Assembly: GCF_900112755.1 (NCBI RefSeq)
Contig: NZ_FOMW01000008.1
Location: 164,985-228,984 of the forward strand
Source of the DNA: Sulfitobacter brevis
Lineage (GTDB): Bacteria; Pseudomonadota; Alphaproteobacteria; Rhodobacterales; Rhodobacteraceae
Length of the DNA stretch: 64,000 bases
Direction: 5' to 3'
Each line of letters starts with the position of its first letter. Within the stretch, counting starts at the first letter, position 1. A program made the translations under genes and the position numbers. This document shows positions 54,543-63,671 of this stretch, one piece after another. Below the pieces are notes generated by a model. It saw nothing but the letters and a program-made list of their open reading frames with translations, was not told the DNA's origin and searched no databases.

Positions 54543-55799
54543 TTAAAGATATTTGCGCGGATCGGTAATGCAGCCATCAAGCGCGGCGGCGGCCACAGCA
54601 GCTGCATTGACGATGAAGATCTCCGAATCCCGGCTGCCCATTCGTCCACGAACATTCAGAGTACCCGTTGACACTGCCCGCTGGCCTGCGGCCATCGCAC
54701 CGATGCGACCAAAGCAATAATCGCAAGATGATGAGGTTACAAAAGCGCCTGCTGCGACGAGGTCGGTGATTATACCCTCCTCGGCAGCTTGGCGCATGAT
54801 CTCTTGGCTCGTGGGCACGATATTCAACTGAAACCCTGGCTTTATTTGGCGCCCTTTAAGCACCTGAGCAGCGATGCGCAGGTCTTCCAAGCGGCCGGAT
54901 GCACAGGACCCAAGATACCCGACCTGAACTTCGGTCCCGGTGAACTCGGACAAATTTCGGGTGTTGGCGGGGCTAGGGGGTATCACAACAACCGGCTCAA
55001 GATCAGTGAGGTCTATTGTATGCACTGCCGCATAATTGGCATCGGAGTCCGAGCTAAGGGGATCAAGTTTCAGCCGTGCGCGCGGCAGGGCATATTCAAG
55101 GCTTCGGCTATCTGGATTAATGATAGCTGTAATGGCACCCGTGAACATCGCAAGACAGGTGATGGACTGCCGTCCTTCCAAGGAGATGTGATCTAAGGCC
55201 TCGCCGGCGATCTCCAAAACCTGAAATCGGCACGCAGAGGAACCAATTTCGCGGACGATGTGATGGAATATATCTCGAGCCATAACGCCGGGCCGCGGCT
55301 TTCCGGTTAACTCAACACGGGTAGTTTGCGGTACTTTAATCAGAATGTGCTCGTTCACAAAAGCTTCCAGCAGATGCCGGCGCAGCCCGATTGCAAGAGT
55401 TCCGAAGGTGCCGAGTTGCGAGATATGACCATCAAAATGGACGGCAAATGACCCCGGCGTGGCGTAGCCTAACTCGGCTGCGACCTGATGGCCGATACCC
55501 AACCTTTCATACACAGGAACGCCCTGTTCAGTGCCCCAATCACGGGTGATCTGATGCAATTCTTCTTCTTTCGGATTGATCGCAGGAACCATGTGGTCGA
55601 TGAACATTGCAAATCGTTCAGGCGCCACCACCTTGTCGATGCCGAAATCTTCTTTCATTTGCCGGAAGATCACGTCGGTATATCCGGGGAAATCATAGGC
55701 AATAATAAAGTCGGGGCGGGCACGGATGTCGTCGCCTGCCTTAACCCGTTCTCTCCCCGCCGCACGCGCCAAGATTTTTTCTGCGATCGTCAGCCCCAT
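54543..55799 (-). CDS. Aconitase-superfamily hydratase, large [4Fe-4S] subunit (LeuC/DmdA-like)
   Basis: 418 residues, the short form of the LeuC/homoaconitase family. The three cluster-binding cysteines lie in LGSCASGR and in SSSCDYCFGRIG, and the N-terminal part has MGLTIAEKILARAAG and DHMVPAINPKEEE. It adds or removes water on an alkyl-substituted malate/maleate. It is the first gene of the leftward operon, and a GATTTCA-TGAAATC palindrome stands 98 bp upstream. The lyase partner suggests hydration of a methylated maleate followed by aldol-type cleavage. Confidence 0.89.
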   Translation of the reverse strand: MGLTIAEKILARAAGRERVKAGDDIRARPDFIIAYDFPGYTDVIFRQMKEDFGIDKVVAPERFAMFIDHMVPAINPKEEELHQITRDWGTEQGVPVYERLGIGHQVAAELGYATPGSFAVHFDGHISQLGTFGTLAIGLRRHLLEAFVNEHILIKVPQTTRVELTGKPRPGVMARDIFHHIVREIGSSACRFQVLEIAGEALDHISLEGRQSITCLAMFTGAITAIINPDSRSLEYALPRARLKLDPLSSDSDANYAAVHTIDLTDLEPVVVIPPSPANTRNLSEFTGTEVQVGYLGSCASGRLEDLRIAAQVLKGRQIKPGFQLNIVPTSQEIMRQAAEEGIITDLVAAGAFVTSSSCDYCFGRIGAMAAGQRAVSTGTLNVRGRMGSRDSEIFIVNAAAVAAAALDGCITDPRKYL

Positions 55800-55896
55800 A
55801 ATCCATCCCTTTTTGCCGCCGCCCCGCGGTCAATGCCGCGGGTGTGTCATTAGGGATGCTAGGATTTAGATGGTTTAAAAGTCAACTGATAAACTT

Positions 55897-55915
55897 GATT
55901 TCAACTAGTGAAATC
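55897..55915. promoter_or_regulatory. Putative IclR operator before the hydratase-lyase operon
   Basis: GATTTCA (55897-55903), five-base spacer ACTAG, TGAAATC (55909-55915): a perfect 7+7 inverted repeat overlapping the 3' end of the iclR gene and preceding the leftward hydratase operon. The same arms with spacer ACAGA occur at 56830-56848. Confidence 0.68.
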
Positions 55916-56752
55916 ATCGAGGGCCAGCTCCTGCGTTATTTTCTTACAGCACCGCAGCAATTCCGTATAGGCGCGGGGCGGTGGGTCGATGCCTTCGGGG
56001 CTTGCGACGGTGGGACTTAATCCGCCGAGACTGACAGCTGCGACAACTGCGCCTGTTTCGTCCCTTATCGGAGCTGCCAAGGCCGACAGACCTTCGGCCA
56101 CGTCATCGCGAGCATGGCTCCACCCTGTGGCGCGGATGCGCTCCAGCTCTGCGCGGAGTTCATCGCGATTGGTCATGCTCTGAGAGGTTAAGGCAATCAG
56201 GGGGGCATTTATGATTCGCTCCCGCTCGTCTTCTGGGAGATACGCCAGCAAAAGTCGAGGCGCTGCCCCACAGTTCAAGGGTAGTGTCCCACCGACGGAC
56301 CACCACCGTACTTGTACCGGGGCGTCACCATGAAATCGAGACAAGCAAACCGCGCTATCCTCATGTAAAACTGAAAGAAATACCGTAGTTCTTATGTGGT
56401 TGGAAAGCTCGTTTAATGATGTCTCTGCAATATCTCGCAGCGACTTTCCGTCCGGTACCGCGGCTGCCCAACGCATCACTTGCATCGCAAGAAAGTAGTT
56501 TCCGGTTTTCTGGCTTTGTCCGACGACACCCTCATCGCGCAATGTAACAAGCAATCGGCGCGTGGTACCGGCATCCAATTCCGCCTGCTTCGCAATTTCA
56601 CCTAAGGGGAGGTGTGGGCGTTCTGGGTTAAAGCAACGAATGATTGCAATGGCGCGTGATACTGACCGAACCCGCGATAAAGTCTGACCGGATCTTTCAG
56701 ATTTTTCTTCATTCGGAGGCGTCATACCTCGTGGTTTTTCGTTTTGCATCAT
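55901..56752 (-). CDS. IclR family transcriptional regulator (second)
   Basis: 283 residues. Winged helix-turn-helix near residues 30-90 (LPLGEIAKQAELDAGTTRRL) and an IclR effector domain with CGAAPRLLLAYLPEDER and SALAAPIRDETGAVVAAVSL. It lies between the leftward hydratase-lyase operon and the rightward TRAP operon. Identical palindromes flank it, so it very likely controls both. The start at 56752 has no strong ribosome site; internal ATGs a few codons later are possible. The N-terminal 25 residues are polar and probably disordered. Confidence 0.92.
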   Translation of the reverse strand: MMQNEKPRGMTPPNEEKSERSGQTLSRVRSVSRAIAIIRCFNPERPHLPLGEIAKQAELDAGTTRRLLVTLRDEGVVGQSQKTGNYFLAMQVMRWAAAVPDGKSLRDIAETSLNELSNHIRTTVFLSVLHEDSAVCLSRFHGDAPVQVRWWSVGGTLPLNCGAAPRLLLAYLPEDERERIINAPLIALTSQSMTNRDELRAELERIRATGWSHARDDVAEGLSALAAPIRDETGAVVAAVSLGGLSPTVASPEGIDPPPRAYTELLRCCKKITQELALDDFTS

Positions 56753-56829
56753 AGTGGAGCGCCTTTCGCCGTAACATGATTTTCCCCCGCTAACGCAGGT
56801 CGGTTGGGGGATACTAGCTCAGCCCCTCG

Positions 56830-56848
56830 GATTTCAACAGATGAAATC
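56830..56848. promoter_or_regulatory. Putative IclR operator before the second TRAP operon and iclR
   Basis: GATTTCA (56830-56836), spacer ACAGA, TGAAATC (56842-56848): the same inverted repeat as at 55897. It lies between the iclR start (56752, leftward) and dctP (56932, rightward), suited to control both. A TTGACT at 56860 could be a -35 element, but no good -10 was found. Confidence 0.68.
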
Positions 56849-56931
56849 GTATTTGCTTATTGACTTTTAATTTGGAACTCGTCGATGTTGATCATGCTTC
56901 ACATCTGTTGGAGCCAAACGGGAGGAATATT

Positions 56932-57999
56932 ATGAAACACCTTTTTGCAGGGACAGTCGCCGCCTTTGCCCTTAGTGCTCTGACGTTGGTAGCCAGCCAA
57001 GCAGATGCAGCGCCGCGCGAACTACGGTTTGCAGAGTTCGGACCCAACGCAGGCGCACGCGCAGGAGGACTTGAATGGCTCGACGAGGAGATGCGCAAGC
57101 GCTCGAACGGAGAGCTCGGTCTTGATATCATCTGGGGTGGTGCGCTGGTCGGTGCTGCCGGTGCGGCGCAGGCGATATCCGATGGCGTGGCTGATATGGG
57201 ATCAATCGTGCCCGTATATGCCCCAGGTCAGCTCGTGACCTATGAAGTGGTGGATACACCACAGTTTCCGGATGAATACGTCGGCATGATGGCTACTTAC
57301 GATCTGATGACGCAAAATCCGACCGCTCTGAAGGAAGCCGAAGATTTCAACGTTGTCTATTTCGGGAATTACACTACCGGTCCGACACAGTTGTTGACCC
57401 GCGACAAGCCTGTGAAATCGCTAGCTGATCTGGAAGGTATGACAATTCGCGCCACGGGTGCCTTTGTTCCGGCGATCGAAGGCTTTGGAGGCGCTACAGT
57501 TTCCGTGTCGCAGCCCAATGTCTACGAAGCGCTGTCAAACGGATCAGTCGACGGATCCACGACGTACTATTATGTGGTGGATGGCTACAAACAGTACGAA
57601 GTTGCCAAGTATATGACAGAGTTGAACATGGGTCAGACGCTCGCGTTTGGTATCGTATTCAATAAGGGGGCTTATGACAGTCTGACGCCTGAACAGCAGG
57701 ACATGATGAACGAGCTAGGCCATGACTTTACGGTGCGCATGGCGGAAATTATGCATACGTCACGCACCGAGACAAAAGCCAAACTTGCCGCAGGTATTGA
57801 TGGCAAGAAGGTGGAAATGATCGATGCGCCCGATGATATGCGCAAAGCAATGATTGATCTTGCCGAGAAGGACGCAGTCAATTGGGCCGAAAAGGCCAAC
57901 GGTAAGGGACTTGATGCAGACGCCGTGCGCGGTGATTTTGATAAGCGCGTCGCGGATTATCAGGCGAAGGTGGATTCTGAAGGTTACCCTTGGAAATAA
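56932..57999 (+). CDS. dctP: TRAP transporter solute-binding protein (DctP family, second)
   Basis: 355 residues. The ATG at 56932 follows a GGGAGGA site and opens a signal peptide ending ASQADAAPRE; the longer in-frame reading from 56860 is unlikely. The DctP fold includes DLEGMTIRATGAFVPAIEG with the carboxylate-binding arginine, and VSQPNVYEALSNGSVDGSTT. The closest type is the 7TMR/DctP group that binds aromatic or branched organic acids. Its operator suggests it imports the substrate of the hydratase-lyase operon. Confidence 0.92.
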   Translation: MKHLFAGTVAAFALSALTLVASQADAAPRELRFAEFGPNAGARAGGLEWLDEEMRKRSNGELGLDIIWGGALVGAAGAAQAISDGVADMGSIVPVYAPGQLVTYEVVDTPQFPDEYVGMMATYDLMTQNPTALKEAEDFNVVYFGNYTTGPTQLLTRDKPVKSLADLEGMTIRATGAFVPAIEGFGGATVSVSQPNVYEALSNGSVDGSTTYYYVVDGYKQYEVAKYMTELNMGQTLAFGIVFNKGAYDSLTPEQQDMMNELGHDFTVRMAEIMHTSRTETKAKLAAGIDGKKVEMIDAPDDMRKAMIDLAEKDAVNWAEKANGKGLDADAVRGDFDKRVADYQAKVDSEGYPWK

Positions 58000-58010
58000 T
58001 CCCCCAGTGC

Positions 58011-58040
58011 TTCCGGTCTGCCTGCAAAGGCAGACCGGAA
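58011..58040 (+). other. Hairpin between dctP and dctQ (second TRAP set)
   Basis: A perfect 13-bp stem pairs TTCCGGTCTGCCT (58011-58023) with AGGCAGACCGGAA (58028-58040) around GCAA, followed by a loose T-rich stretch. It may end part of the transcripts after dctP or protect its mRNA. Confidence 0.72.
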
Positions 58041-58075
58041 TAGTTTGATTTTATGCACCACGAAGAGGGCAGCAG

Positions 58076-58615
58076 ATGAGCGTACTTGTTTCGGCCTACC
58101 AAAGTGTCCTCAGGGGGCTGGAGCAGATGAGCCTCGTGATTGCGGGCATTGTCTTGCTTGGGATGGGCGGCATCATGACCGCATCGGTTTTGGGAAAAGA
58201 GCTTTTCCTTCGGCCAGTGCCAGACGACCTGCTTATGGTCGGGTTGCTGAATGTGGCGGTGATTGTGCTTCCACTTGCCTACGTCGAACGGACGAGAGGG
58301 CATATTGCCGTCAGTGTCACGACGGATTGGCTCCCCCCCCGTGCGCTTGGGGCCCTGAGGGCTTTTGGCGCATTTGCCATGGCTATATTTTTCGGGGGCA
58401 TCGGTTTTATGGTCAGCCTCAGGATGCCAGGTGAGATCGCGAAGGGCGCCTACTATGATGGTGCTCTGCAGATCCCGACATGGCCGATGAAGGCAATTTT
58501 CGGTTTCGGTATTTTGCTTCTGGTATTGCGACTGCTCAGCAGCATTGCTGCGGGCGTCACAACTGCCATCACAGGCCGCGATGAAGACCCTTCGCTAAGT
58601 GAAGGTGCGCATTGA
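58076..58615 (+). CDS. dctQ: TRAP transporter small membrane subunit (DctQ family, second)
   Basis: 179 residues with four membrane helices and the family layout (GMGGIMTASVLGKELFLRPV, then AYVERTRGHIAVSV). It forms the membrane unit with the DctM subunit, whose ATG shares one base with this stop. It belongs to the second TRAP operon behind the IclR-type operator. Confidence 0.9.
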   Translation: MSVLVSAYQSVLRGLEQMSLVIAGIVLLGMGGIMTASVLGKELFLRPVPDDLLMVGLLNVAVIVLPLAYVERTRGHIAVSVTTDWLPPRALGALRAFGAFAMAIFFGGIGFMVSLRMPGEIAKGAYYDGALQIPTWPMKAIFGFGILLLVLRLLSSIAAGVTTAITGRDEDPSLSEGAH

Positions 58616-59958
58616 TGGATCCGCTCATTGTCGGGCTGCTCGCACTCGCAGTCACTGTGTTTCTCCTTGCAATCAGGGTCCCGATAGCCGCGGCGCTTGG
58701 GATATCAGCCTCAATCGGTGTCTTCATTATCTTTGCTTGGCGACCAGGAGGGGAATTTGTCGCTGCTTATGCTTGGCGACCTACGCTGTCGTTGATCGCG
58801 AATGGTCCATATGATTTTTTGAAGAGTTACAGCCTAGCGACGGTGCCGCTTTTTATCTTGATGGGGCACCTAGCCTATGAGGCAGGTTTTACCACTGACA
58901 TTTATCGCGCCGCGCGGCTTTGGCTGGCGCGATTGCCCGGCGGCGTTGCTATGGCCTCCGTCTTGGGGTGCGGCGGGTTTTCCGCTATCACCGGTTCGTC
59001 GGTCGCCTGTGCGGCTGCTATGGGACGCATCGCCATCCCAGAGATGTTAAAGTTTGGATACTCGAAATCACTGGCGTCTGGATCAGTGGCGATCGGCGGT
59101 ACTCTTGGATCATTGATCCCCCCGTCTATCCTCTTCATCCTTTTCGGTATTTTTGCTGAGCAATCCATAGCCAAGCTTTTCATGGCCGCAATCATCCCCG
59201 GTCTGCTTTCGTTGCTGGCTTATATGCTGGTAATTTTTATTTGGGTCAGTCTGCGGCCCGAAGCTGCACCACGCCCCACTGAAACGATTACCAACGCTGA
59301 TCGTTGGCGCAGTCTGGGAAAGTGCTGGTCAATCGTTGTGCTGTTTGTGGTTGTCATTGGCGGTATTTACGCAGGATATTTTACGCCCAGCCAGGCCGCC
59401 GGTGTCGGAGCCTACGCCGCTCTCGCATTGGGGCTCCTCCTAGGGCGGTTGAATTTCTCAAAGATTGCTGCCGCTCTCAAGGAGAGCGTCTATCAGTCGT
59501 CGATGATTTTCGCTATCGCATTGGCGGGGAAAATCTACGTGAGCTTCATTGCACTGACTGGACTTTCGGGTGCGATTGGCGATTGGATTGCTACATCGGA
59601 CGCCTCACTGGCGCTTGTTTTGTTGCTTATTGTTATTCTCTACCTTGTTCTGGGCATGTTTCTTGATTCAATCGGGATCATCCTCCTTACTTTGCCGCTC
59701 ACCATTCCGATCATCCAAGGGTTCGATCTGTCGCTCATCTGGTTTGGCGTTGTAGTGGTCAAACTGCTTGAAATTGGATTGGTCACGCCGCCCATTGGCC
59801 TGAACGTTTTTGTGATCAAGTCGATCGTCGGCACCCAGATCAAATTGGAAACGATCTTTAAAGGCATCGGGGTGTTTCTCATAGCCGAAGTCTTTGTGCT
59901 TGGACTGATCGTCTGCGTACCAGCCGTGTCACTTTGGCTGCCAAGTGTTTTGCAATAA
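58615..59958 (+). CDS. dctM: TRAP transporter large membrane subunit (DctM family, second)
   Basis: 447 residues with about twelve membrane helices. Motifs include GFSAITGSSVACAAAMGRI, IGGTLGSLIPPSILFILFG and GLVTPPIGLNVFVIKSIVG. The start is ATG 58615, overlapping the dctQ stop. It is followed after 21 bp by the M29/NicX-like gene, probably in the same transcript. Confidence 0.93.
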   Translation: MDPLIVGLLALAVTVFLLAIRVPIAAALGISASIGVFIIFAWRPGGEFVAAYAWRPTLSLIANGPYDFLKSYSLATVPLFILMGHLAYEAGFTTDIYRAARLWLARLPGGVAMASVLGCGGFSAITGSSVACAAAMGRIAIPEMLKFGYSKSLASGSVAIGGTLGSLIPPSILFILFGIFAEQSIAKLFMAAIIPGLLSLLAYMLVIFIWVSLRPEAAPRPTETITNADRWRSLGKCWSIVVLFVVVIGGIYAGYFTPSQAAGVGAYAALALGLLLGRLNFSKIAAALKESVYQSSMIFAIALAGKIYVSFIALTGLSGAIGDWIATSDASLALVLLLIVILYLVLGMFLDSIGIILLTLPLTIPIIQGFDLSLIWFGVVVVKLLEIGLVTPPIGLNVFVIKSIVGTQIKLETIFKGIGVFLIAEVFVLGLIVCVPAVSLWLPSVLQ

Positions 59959-59979
59959 CCCATCAATGAGGAGCATCTG

Positions 59980-61551
59980 ATGTCCACGTCACCCCAAAGC
60001 CCACGCGGCCTTTTGCACCCACCCGAAACACTGCCTCGGTTTGATGCACCGCCCCTTACGGCGCTGCGCCCCCCACGGTGCCCACCCTACGTCGAGATTA
60101 CAAGCTCCGACCAGTTGATGCCCTACCTCGAACACGTGGCACAGCGGCCCTACAACCATGGGCTCAATGCATGCTGGGATCTTCAACCGGGCGAGCGGGT
60201 GCTGTTGCGGGTCGACAACTGGCATAGTGATATGACCATCGAGGCATGCCAACGTATCCTTGAGAAATACGGTGTGAAGTACGAGATACAAAAGATTGAC
60301 CGCGGCCCCATCCCCCAATGGGTCGGGGCTGATGAAGTGGACTACTATCTGTTTAGGACCAAAGAGTTGGCCGAATGGATGGACATGTGGGAAGAGGAAG
60401 AGAAAAAGCAGCAGTACGACAAGATATTGATGGGCTACGGCGGTCCGGTTTTGGCGGAGCGCTATATCAAGATTCAGCGCATGCCATTCATCACGCCCGA
60501 AATCCTGGCCTCGCCTGCGCACGCTATGCCTATTGAAGTTTTGAACGCCATCGATCGTTGGACCTGGGATCGCGTAAGGACCGCAAAACGCGCGCGGATC
60601 ACCGATCCAGAGGGGACAGACATTTCCTTTACCAACCACGATGAGTATTGGGACGCGAACCGTGAGTTTTACGCTGAAGACCTGACCGCCGCGACGTGGA
60701 CCGGCAACGAAAAATTCGGGAAGCAGTTCTTGCCTGGCCACATTACGGGTCGGCCTTGGATGTTCCACCCTTTCAAGGAAGACGGGTGTGGCGTCATCGC
60801 AGGCACCACAAACCACATTGCGCCCGTAGACTGGACCCGGCTTGAGGTCGAAAACTCGCGCATCACCAAAATTGAAGAAGGCGGTGACTTTGGGGACCGC
60901 CTGCGCGACGTGATGGAGAAAACCAAAGACATCCAATACCCTACTTTTCCTGGCAAAGGAATTATGCATTGGTGGGAAGCGTCGATCGGTACAAATCCCC
61001 ACATACACCGTCCACGCAAAGATTTCCCCTCAGGTTTTGTCAATTGCCTTTACGAGCGCGTGCGCTCTGGTGTCATTCATATGGGGTTCGGCACTATTAT
61101 CAGCTCCATGGCCGAGCGGGAGGCCGCCCGTGCCGGCCACCTCGTCGGCCACTGGCATCTTCATCTTTATTTCCCAACCTATATGACCGAGCGGGAAGGC
61201 GACAACGAACCTATCATTGAAAATGGTCGATTGCTGGCGCTGGATGATCCAAAAATTCGGAAGCTCTGCGCCAAATACGGCGATCCTGATATGTGGCTCG
61301 ATGAAAGTTGGAATCCTGCCGTTCCGGGCCTTAATATGGCAGGCGATTACTGGGACCACTACGCGCGAGACCCGCTCCACTGGGTAAAGACGGAATTAGA
61401 AATCTGCCGAAACGACCATCCGATGTTTATGAAGATGACCGGCGCGGATGATAAGTATTGTCAGGGCGCAGGAGCTGATTGGTGGAAAGGTGGCTGTTGT
61501 AATCACAGCGGCGTCAGCGCTCCTCCTTTGCCGGGCAATTGTTGCGGCTAA
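59980..61551 (+). CDS. Large M29 aminopeptidase/NicX-like metalloprotein
   Basis: 523 residues; AGGAG site before the ATG. The N-terminal half has PGERVLLRVDNWHSDMTIEA, like the opening of M29 aminopeptidases and the related 2,5-dihydroxypyridine dioxygenase NicX. The C-terminal half has CGVIAGTTNHIAP, LYERVRSGVIHMGFG and GHLVGHWHLHLYFPTY, candidate metal ligands at the positions that M29 and NicX use. It is longer than those families (about 350-410). It ends in an unusual cysteine-rich tail (GGCCNHSG, GNCCG). No signal peptide. As last gene of the IclR/TRAP group it may act first on the imported compound; hydrolase or dioxygenase chemistry cannot be decided here. Confidence 0.6.
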   Translation: MSTSPQSPRGLLHPPETLPRFDAPPLTALRPPRCPPYVEITSSDQLMPYLEHVAQRPYNHGLNACWDLQPGERVLLRVDNWHSDMTIEACQRILEKYGVKYEIQKIDRGPIPQWVGADEVDYYLFRTKELAEWMDMWEEEEKKQQYDKILMGYGGPVLAERYIKIQRMPFITPEILASPAHAMPIEVLNAIDRWTWDRVRTAKRARITDPEGTDISFTNHDEYWDANREFYAEDLTAATWTGNEKFGKQFLPGHITGRPWMFHPFKEDGCGVIAGTTNHIAPVDWTRLEVENSRITKIEEGGDFGDRLRDVMEKTKDIQYPTFPGKGIMHWWEASIGTNPHIHRPRKDFPSGFVNCLYERVRSGVIHMGFGTIISSMAEREAARAGHLVGHWHLHLYFPTYMTEREGDNEPIIENGRLLALDDPKIRKLCAKYGDPDMWLDESWNPAVPGLNMAGDYWDHYARDPLHWVKTELEICRNDHPMFMKMTGADDKYCQGAGADWWKGGCCNHSGVSAPPLPGNCCG

Positions 61552-61661
61552 GCATGAGATGGCATGCAAATTTTAACATACCATTTTGCAACGAGCTCAC
61601 CTGGTTCGGAGAAAATGCTTCAAACAAAGCATGTAAAAAGTAACCGGTGCACCGATCCCAC

Positions 61662-62850
61662 CTATTTGACGTAATTCCACGGTAGCAGCTCGTTGATCTT
61701 GCTTTGTTTGTGGCCAGCGAGGATGGCTGTGAGCGTATTGGTCAGATAGGCGTGCGGATCGACATCGTTTGATTTGCAGGTCTCGATCAAGGAAGCGATT
61801 ACCCCCCAGTTTGCGGCTCCGGCGTCGTGGCCAGCGAACAGCGCGTTTTTGCGATTCAAAGCGATGGGCCCGATCGTGCGTTCCACTGCGTTGCTGTCCA
61901 TTTCGATGCGTCCGTCAGTCAGAAACAGGCACAGTCCATCCCAGTATTTTGCGATGTATCTGAGCGCTTCACCCAAAGGGGCTTTGGCAGACAGCCGCGC
62001 GCGGTTGGTCGTGAGCCACTCCTCAAACGCGGCGATCAACGGTGCTGATCGGTCTTGCCGTGCTGCCAATCGCACCTCGGGTGCCAGGCCTCGGATATCC
62101 TTTTCGATCCGGTAGAGCGCAGCGATCTGTTTCAGCCCGTCTTCGGCGATGGGGGCAGTGCCAGATTGTGCAACTTCGTGCAGTTTGCGGTGGGCGCGGT
62201 TGCACGACAGTATGACAGCGCAACCCTATCATCGACACGTTTGAGTAGGCGATTGTATCCCGCATACCCGTCCACTTGGAGGATGCCGGAGAAGCCTTTC
62301 AAAATGTCATCGGCATATTGGCCGGAACGCCCCGGCGCATATGCAAAGGCGACGCCCGGCGGGGCTGCTCCACACCATGGCCGATCATCACGCGCAAGGG
62401 CCCAGAAGTAACCAGTTTTGGTTTTGCGTTTGCCCGGGTCGAGCACTGGTGCTCCTGTTTCATCCATGAACAGTTTGGTTGAGCGTTTCAGATCAGCCAT
62501 TAACGCATCGAAGACAGGACGGAGTTCATAGGCTGCCTTGCCGACCCATCCTGCGAGGGTGGAGCGATCCAGATCGATGCCTTGGCGGCTGTAGATCTGT
62601 GCTTGGCGATACAACGGCAAGTGATCCGCGTATTTGCTGACAAGAACATGCGCCACCGTTGCCTCTGTCGGCATGCCGCCGGGGATAAGCCGGGCGGGTG
62701 CGGGTGCCTGAACAACCCCATTGGTGCAGGACCGGCAGGCATACTTTGGGCGACGCATGACGAACACACCGAACTGGGCGGGGATGATGTCGAGGCGCTC
62801 AGATGTATCCTCACCAATTATATGGCGCTCACCACCGCAGCCGCAGGTCC
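61662..62850 (-). pseudogene. IS66 family transposase remnant (TnpC), 5' truncated and frameshifted
   Basis: Leftward reading. The frame from about 62850 has CGCGGERHIIGEDTSERLDI and MRRPKYACRSC, the zinc-finger-like part of IS66 TnpC, then TKLFMDETGAPVLDPG and the DDE core to VDGYAGYNRLL. Near 62195-62212 a one-base indel shifts the frame. The rest (HRKLHEVAQSGTAPIAEDG, then IEMDSNAVERTIGPIALNRK to the end at 61662) is in the other frame. The normal N-terminal region is missing because the gene joins an IS30 fragment. tnpA and tnpB are absent. The element is not active. Confidence 0.85.
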
Positions 62851-63075
62851 ATGCGATATGCCACGCGAAATCTCCTCACGCTCTTCTAAACTCAATGCTT
62901 CAGTGCGCCTAAATCGGTGACGCGGTCTAATGCCGCCATGATACTGGAGATACGAGAAAACGGTAGCAGGTGGCTTGTCGATAACGCTTGCAATATTCGC
63001 CATTGGCGTTCCGCGTTCCCACTCGCGCCAAATCACTGATTTCTTTTGTTCGTCCATCGGCAGCGGCTTAGTCAT
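62850..63075 (-). pseudogene. IS30 family transposase N-terminal fragment
   Basis: About 70 codons reading leftward: MDEQKKSVIWREWERGTPM and FSYLQYHGGIRPRHRFRR followed by LSLEEREEISRGISHG, the start of an IS30-type transposase with its helix-turn-helix. The match stops near 62850, exactly where IS66 sequence begins, in a different frame. The catalytic part is gone. The junction is probably a deletion between two insertion sequences. Confidence 0.72.
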
Positions 63076-63182
63076 CAACACAGTCCTTAAATGCAAAGGT
63101 TCATACTGTGTTGCAGTGACCGCCTGAATCCATCGTGTTCAAAAGTAGAATTTTCTCGGCAAGATATCTGAGGAGATTTACG

Positions 63183-63449
63183 ATGAAGAACGGACGATTT
63201 AGCGATGCGCAGATTATGGCTGTGTTGAGGCAGGCGGAGGGCGGTGTGCCGGTCTCTGATCTGTGCCGGGAGCACGGGATGAGCAGTGCCAGCTTTTACA
63301 AATCGCGGGCCAAATTTGGCGGTATGGACGCGTCGCTTATCGCAGAGATGAAGGACATGGCCGAGCAGAACCGCCGCCTCAAGAAGATGTATGCGGAGAT
63401 GAGCATGCAGAATGAGTTGCTCAAGGAAGCCCTCGGAAAAAAGTCTTGA
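63183..63449 (+). mobile_element. IS3 family transposase OrfA
   Basis: 88-residue OrfA starting at ATG 63183 behind TGAGGAG. It has the helix-turn-helix FSDAQIMAVLRQAEGGVPVS and a leucine-zipper-like tail AEQNRRLKKMYAEMSMQNEL, typical of the IS407 subgroup. The stop overlaps the orfB frame, where programmed -1 frameshifting normally makes OrfAB. OrfA is intact, but its OrfB partner is truncated. Confidence 0.88.
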
Positions 63450-63670
63450 GGCCGTCTCATCGACGAGAGATGGCCATGAAGGTGGTGGCGGTGCATGGGG
63501 TCAGTGTCGCGCTGGCGTGCCGCACGTTCCAGATCAGTGAGACCTGCTATCGCTACAGTCCAACGCTGAGTACCGAGAACGAGGAGATCGCCGATTGGCT
63601 GGAGCGTCTTACCACGAACAAACGCAACTGGGGCTTTGGTCTGTGTTTTCTGTATCTGCGCAATGTGCTG
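63446..63670 (+). pseudogene. IS3 family OrfB, truncated by an IS21-type element
   Basis: Only the first 75 or so codons of the integrase subunit remain (RPSHRREMAMKVVAVHGVSV, WLERLTTNKRNWGFGLCFLY). The similarity stops at LYLRNV near 63669, where the end of an IS21-type element begins. The whole DDE domain is lost, so the IS3 copy is inactive. Confidence 0.85.
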
Positions 63671-63671
63671 C

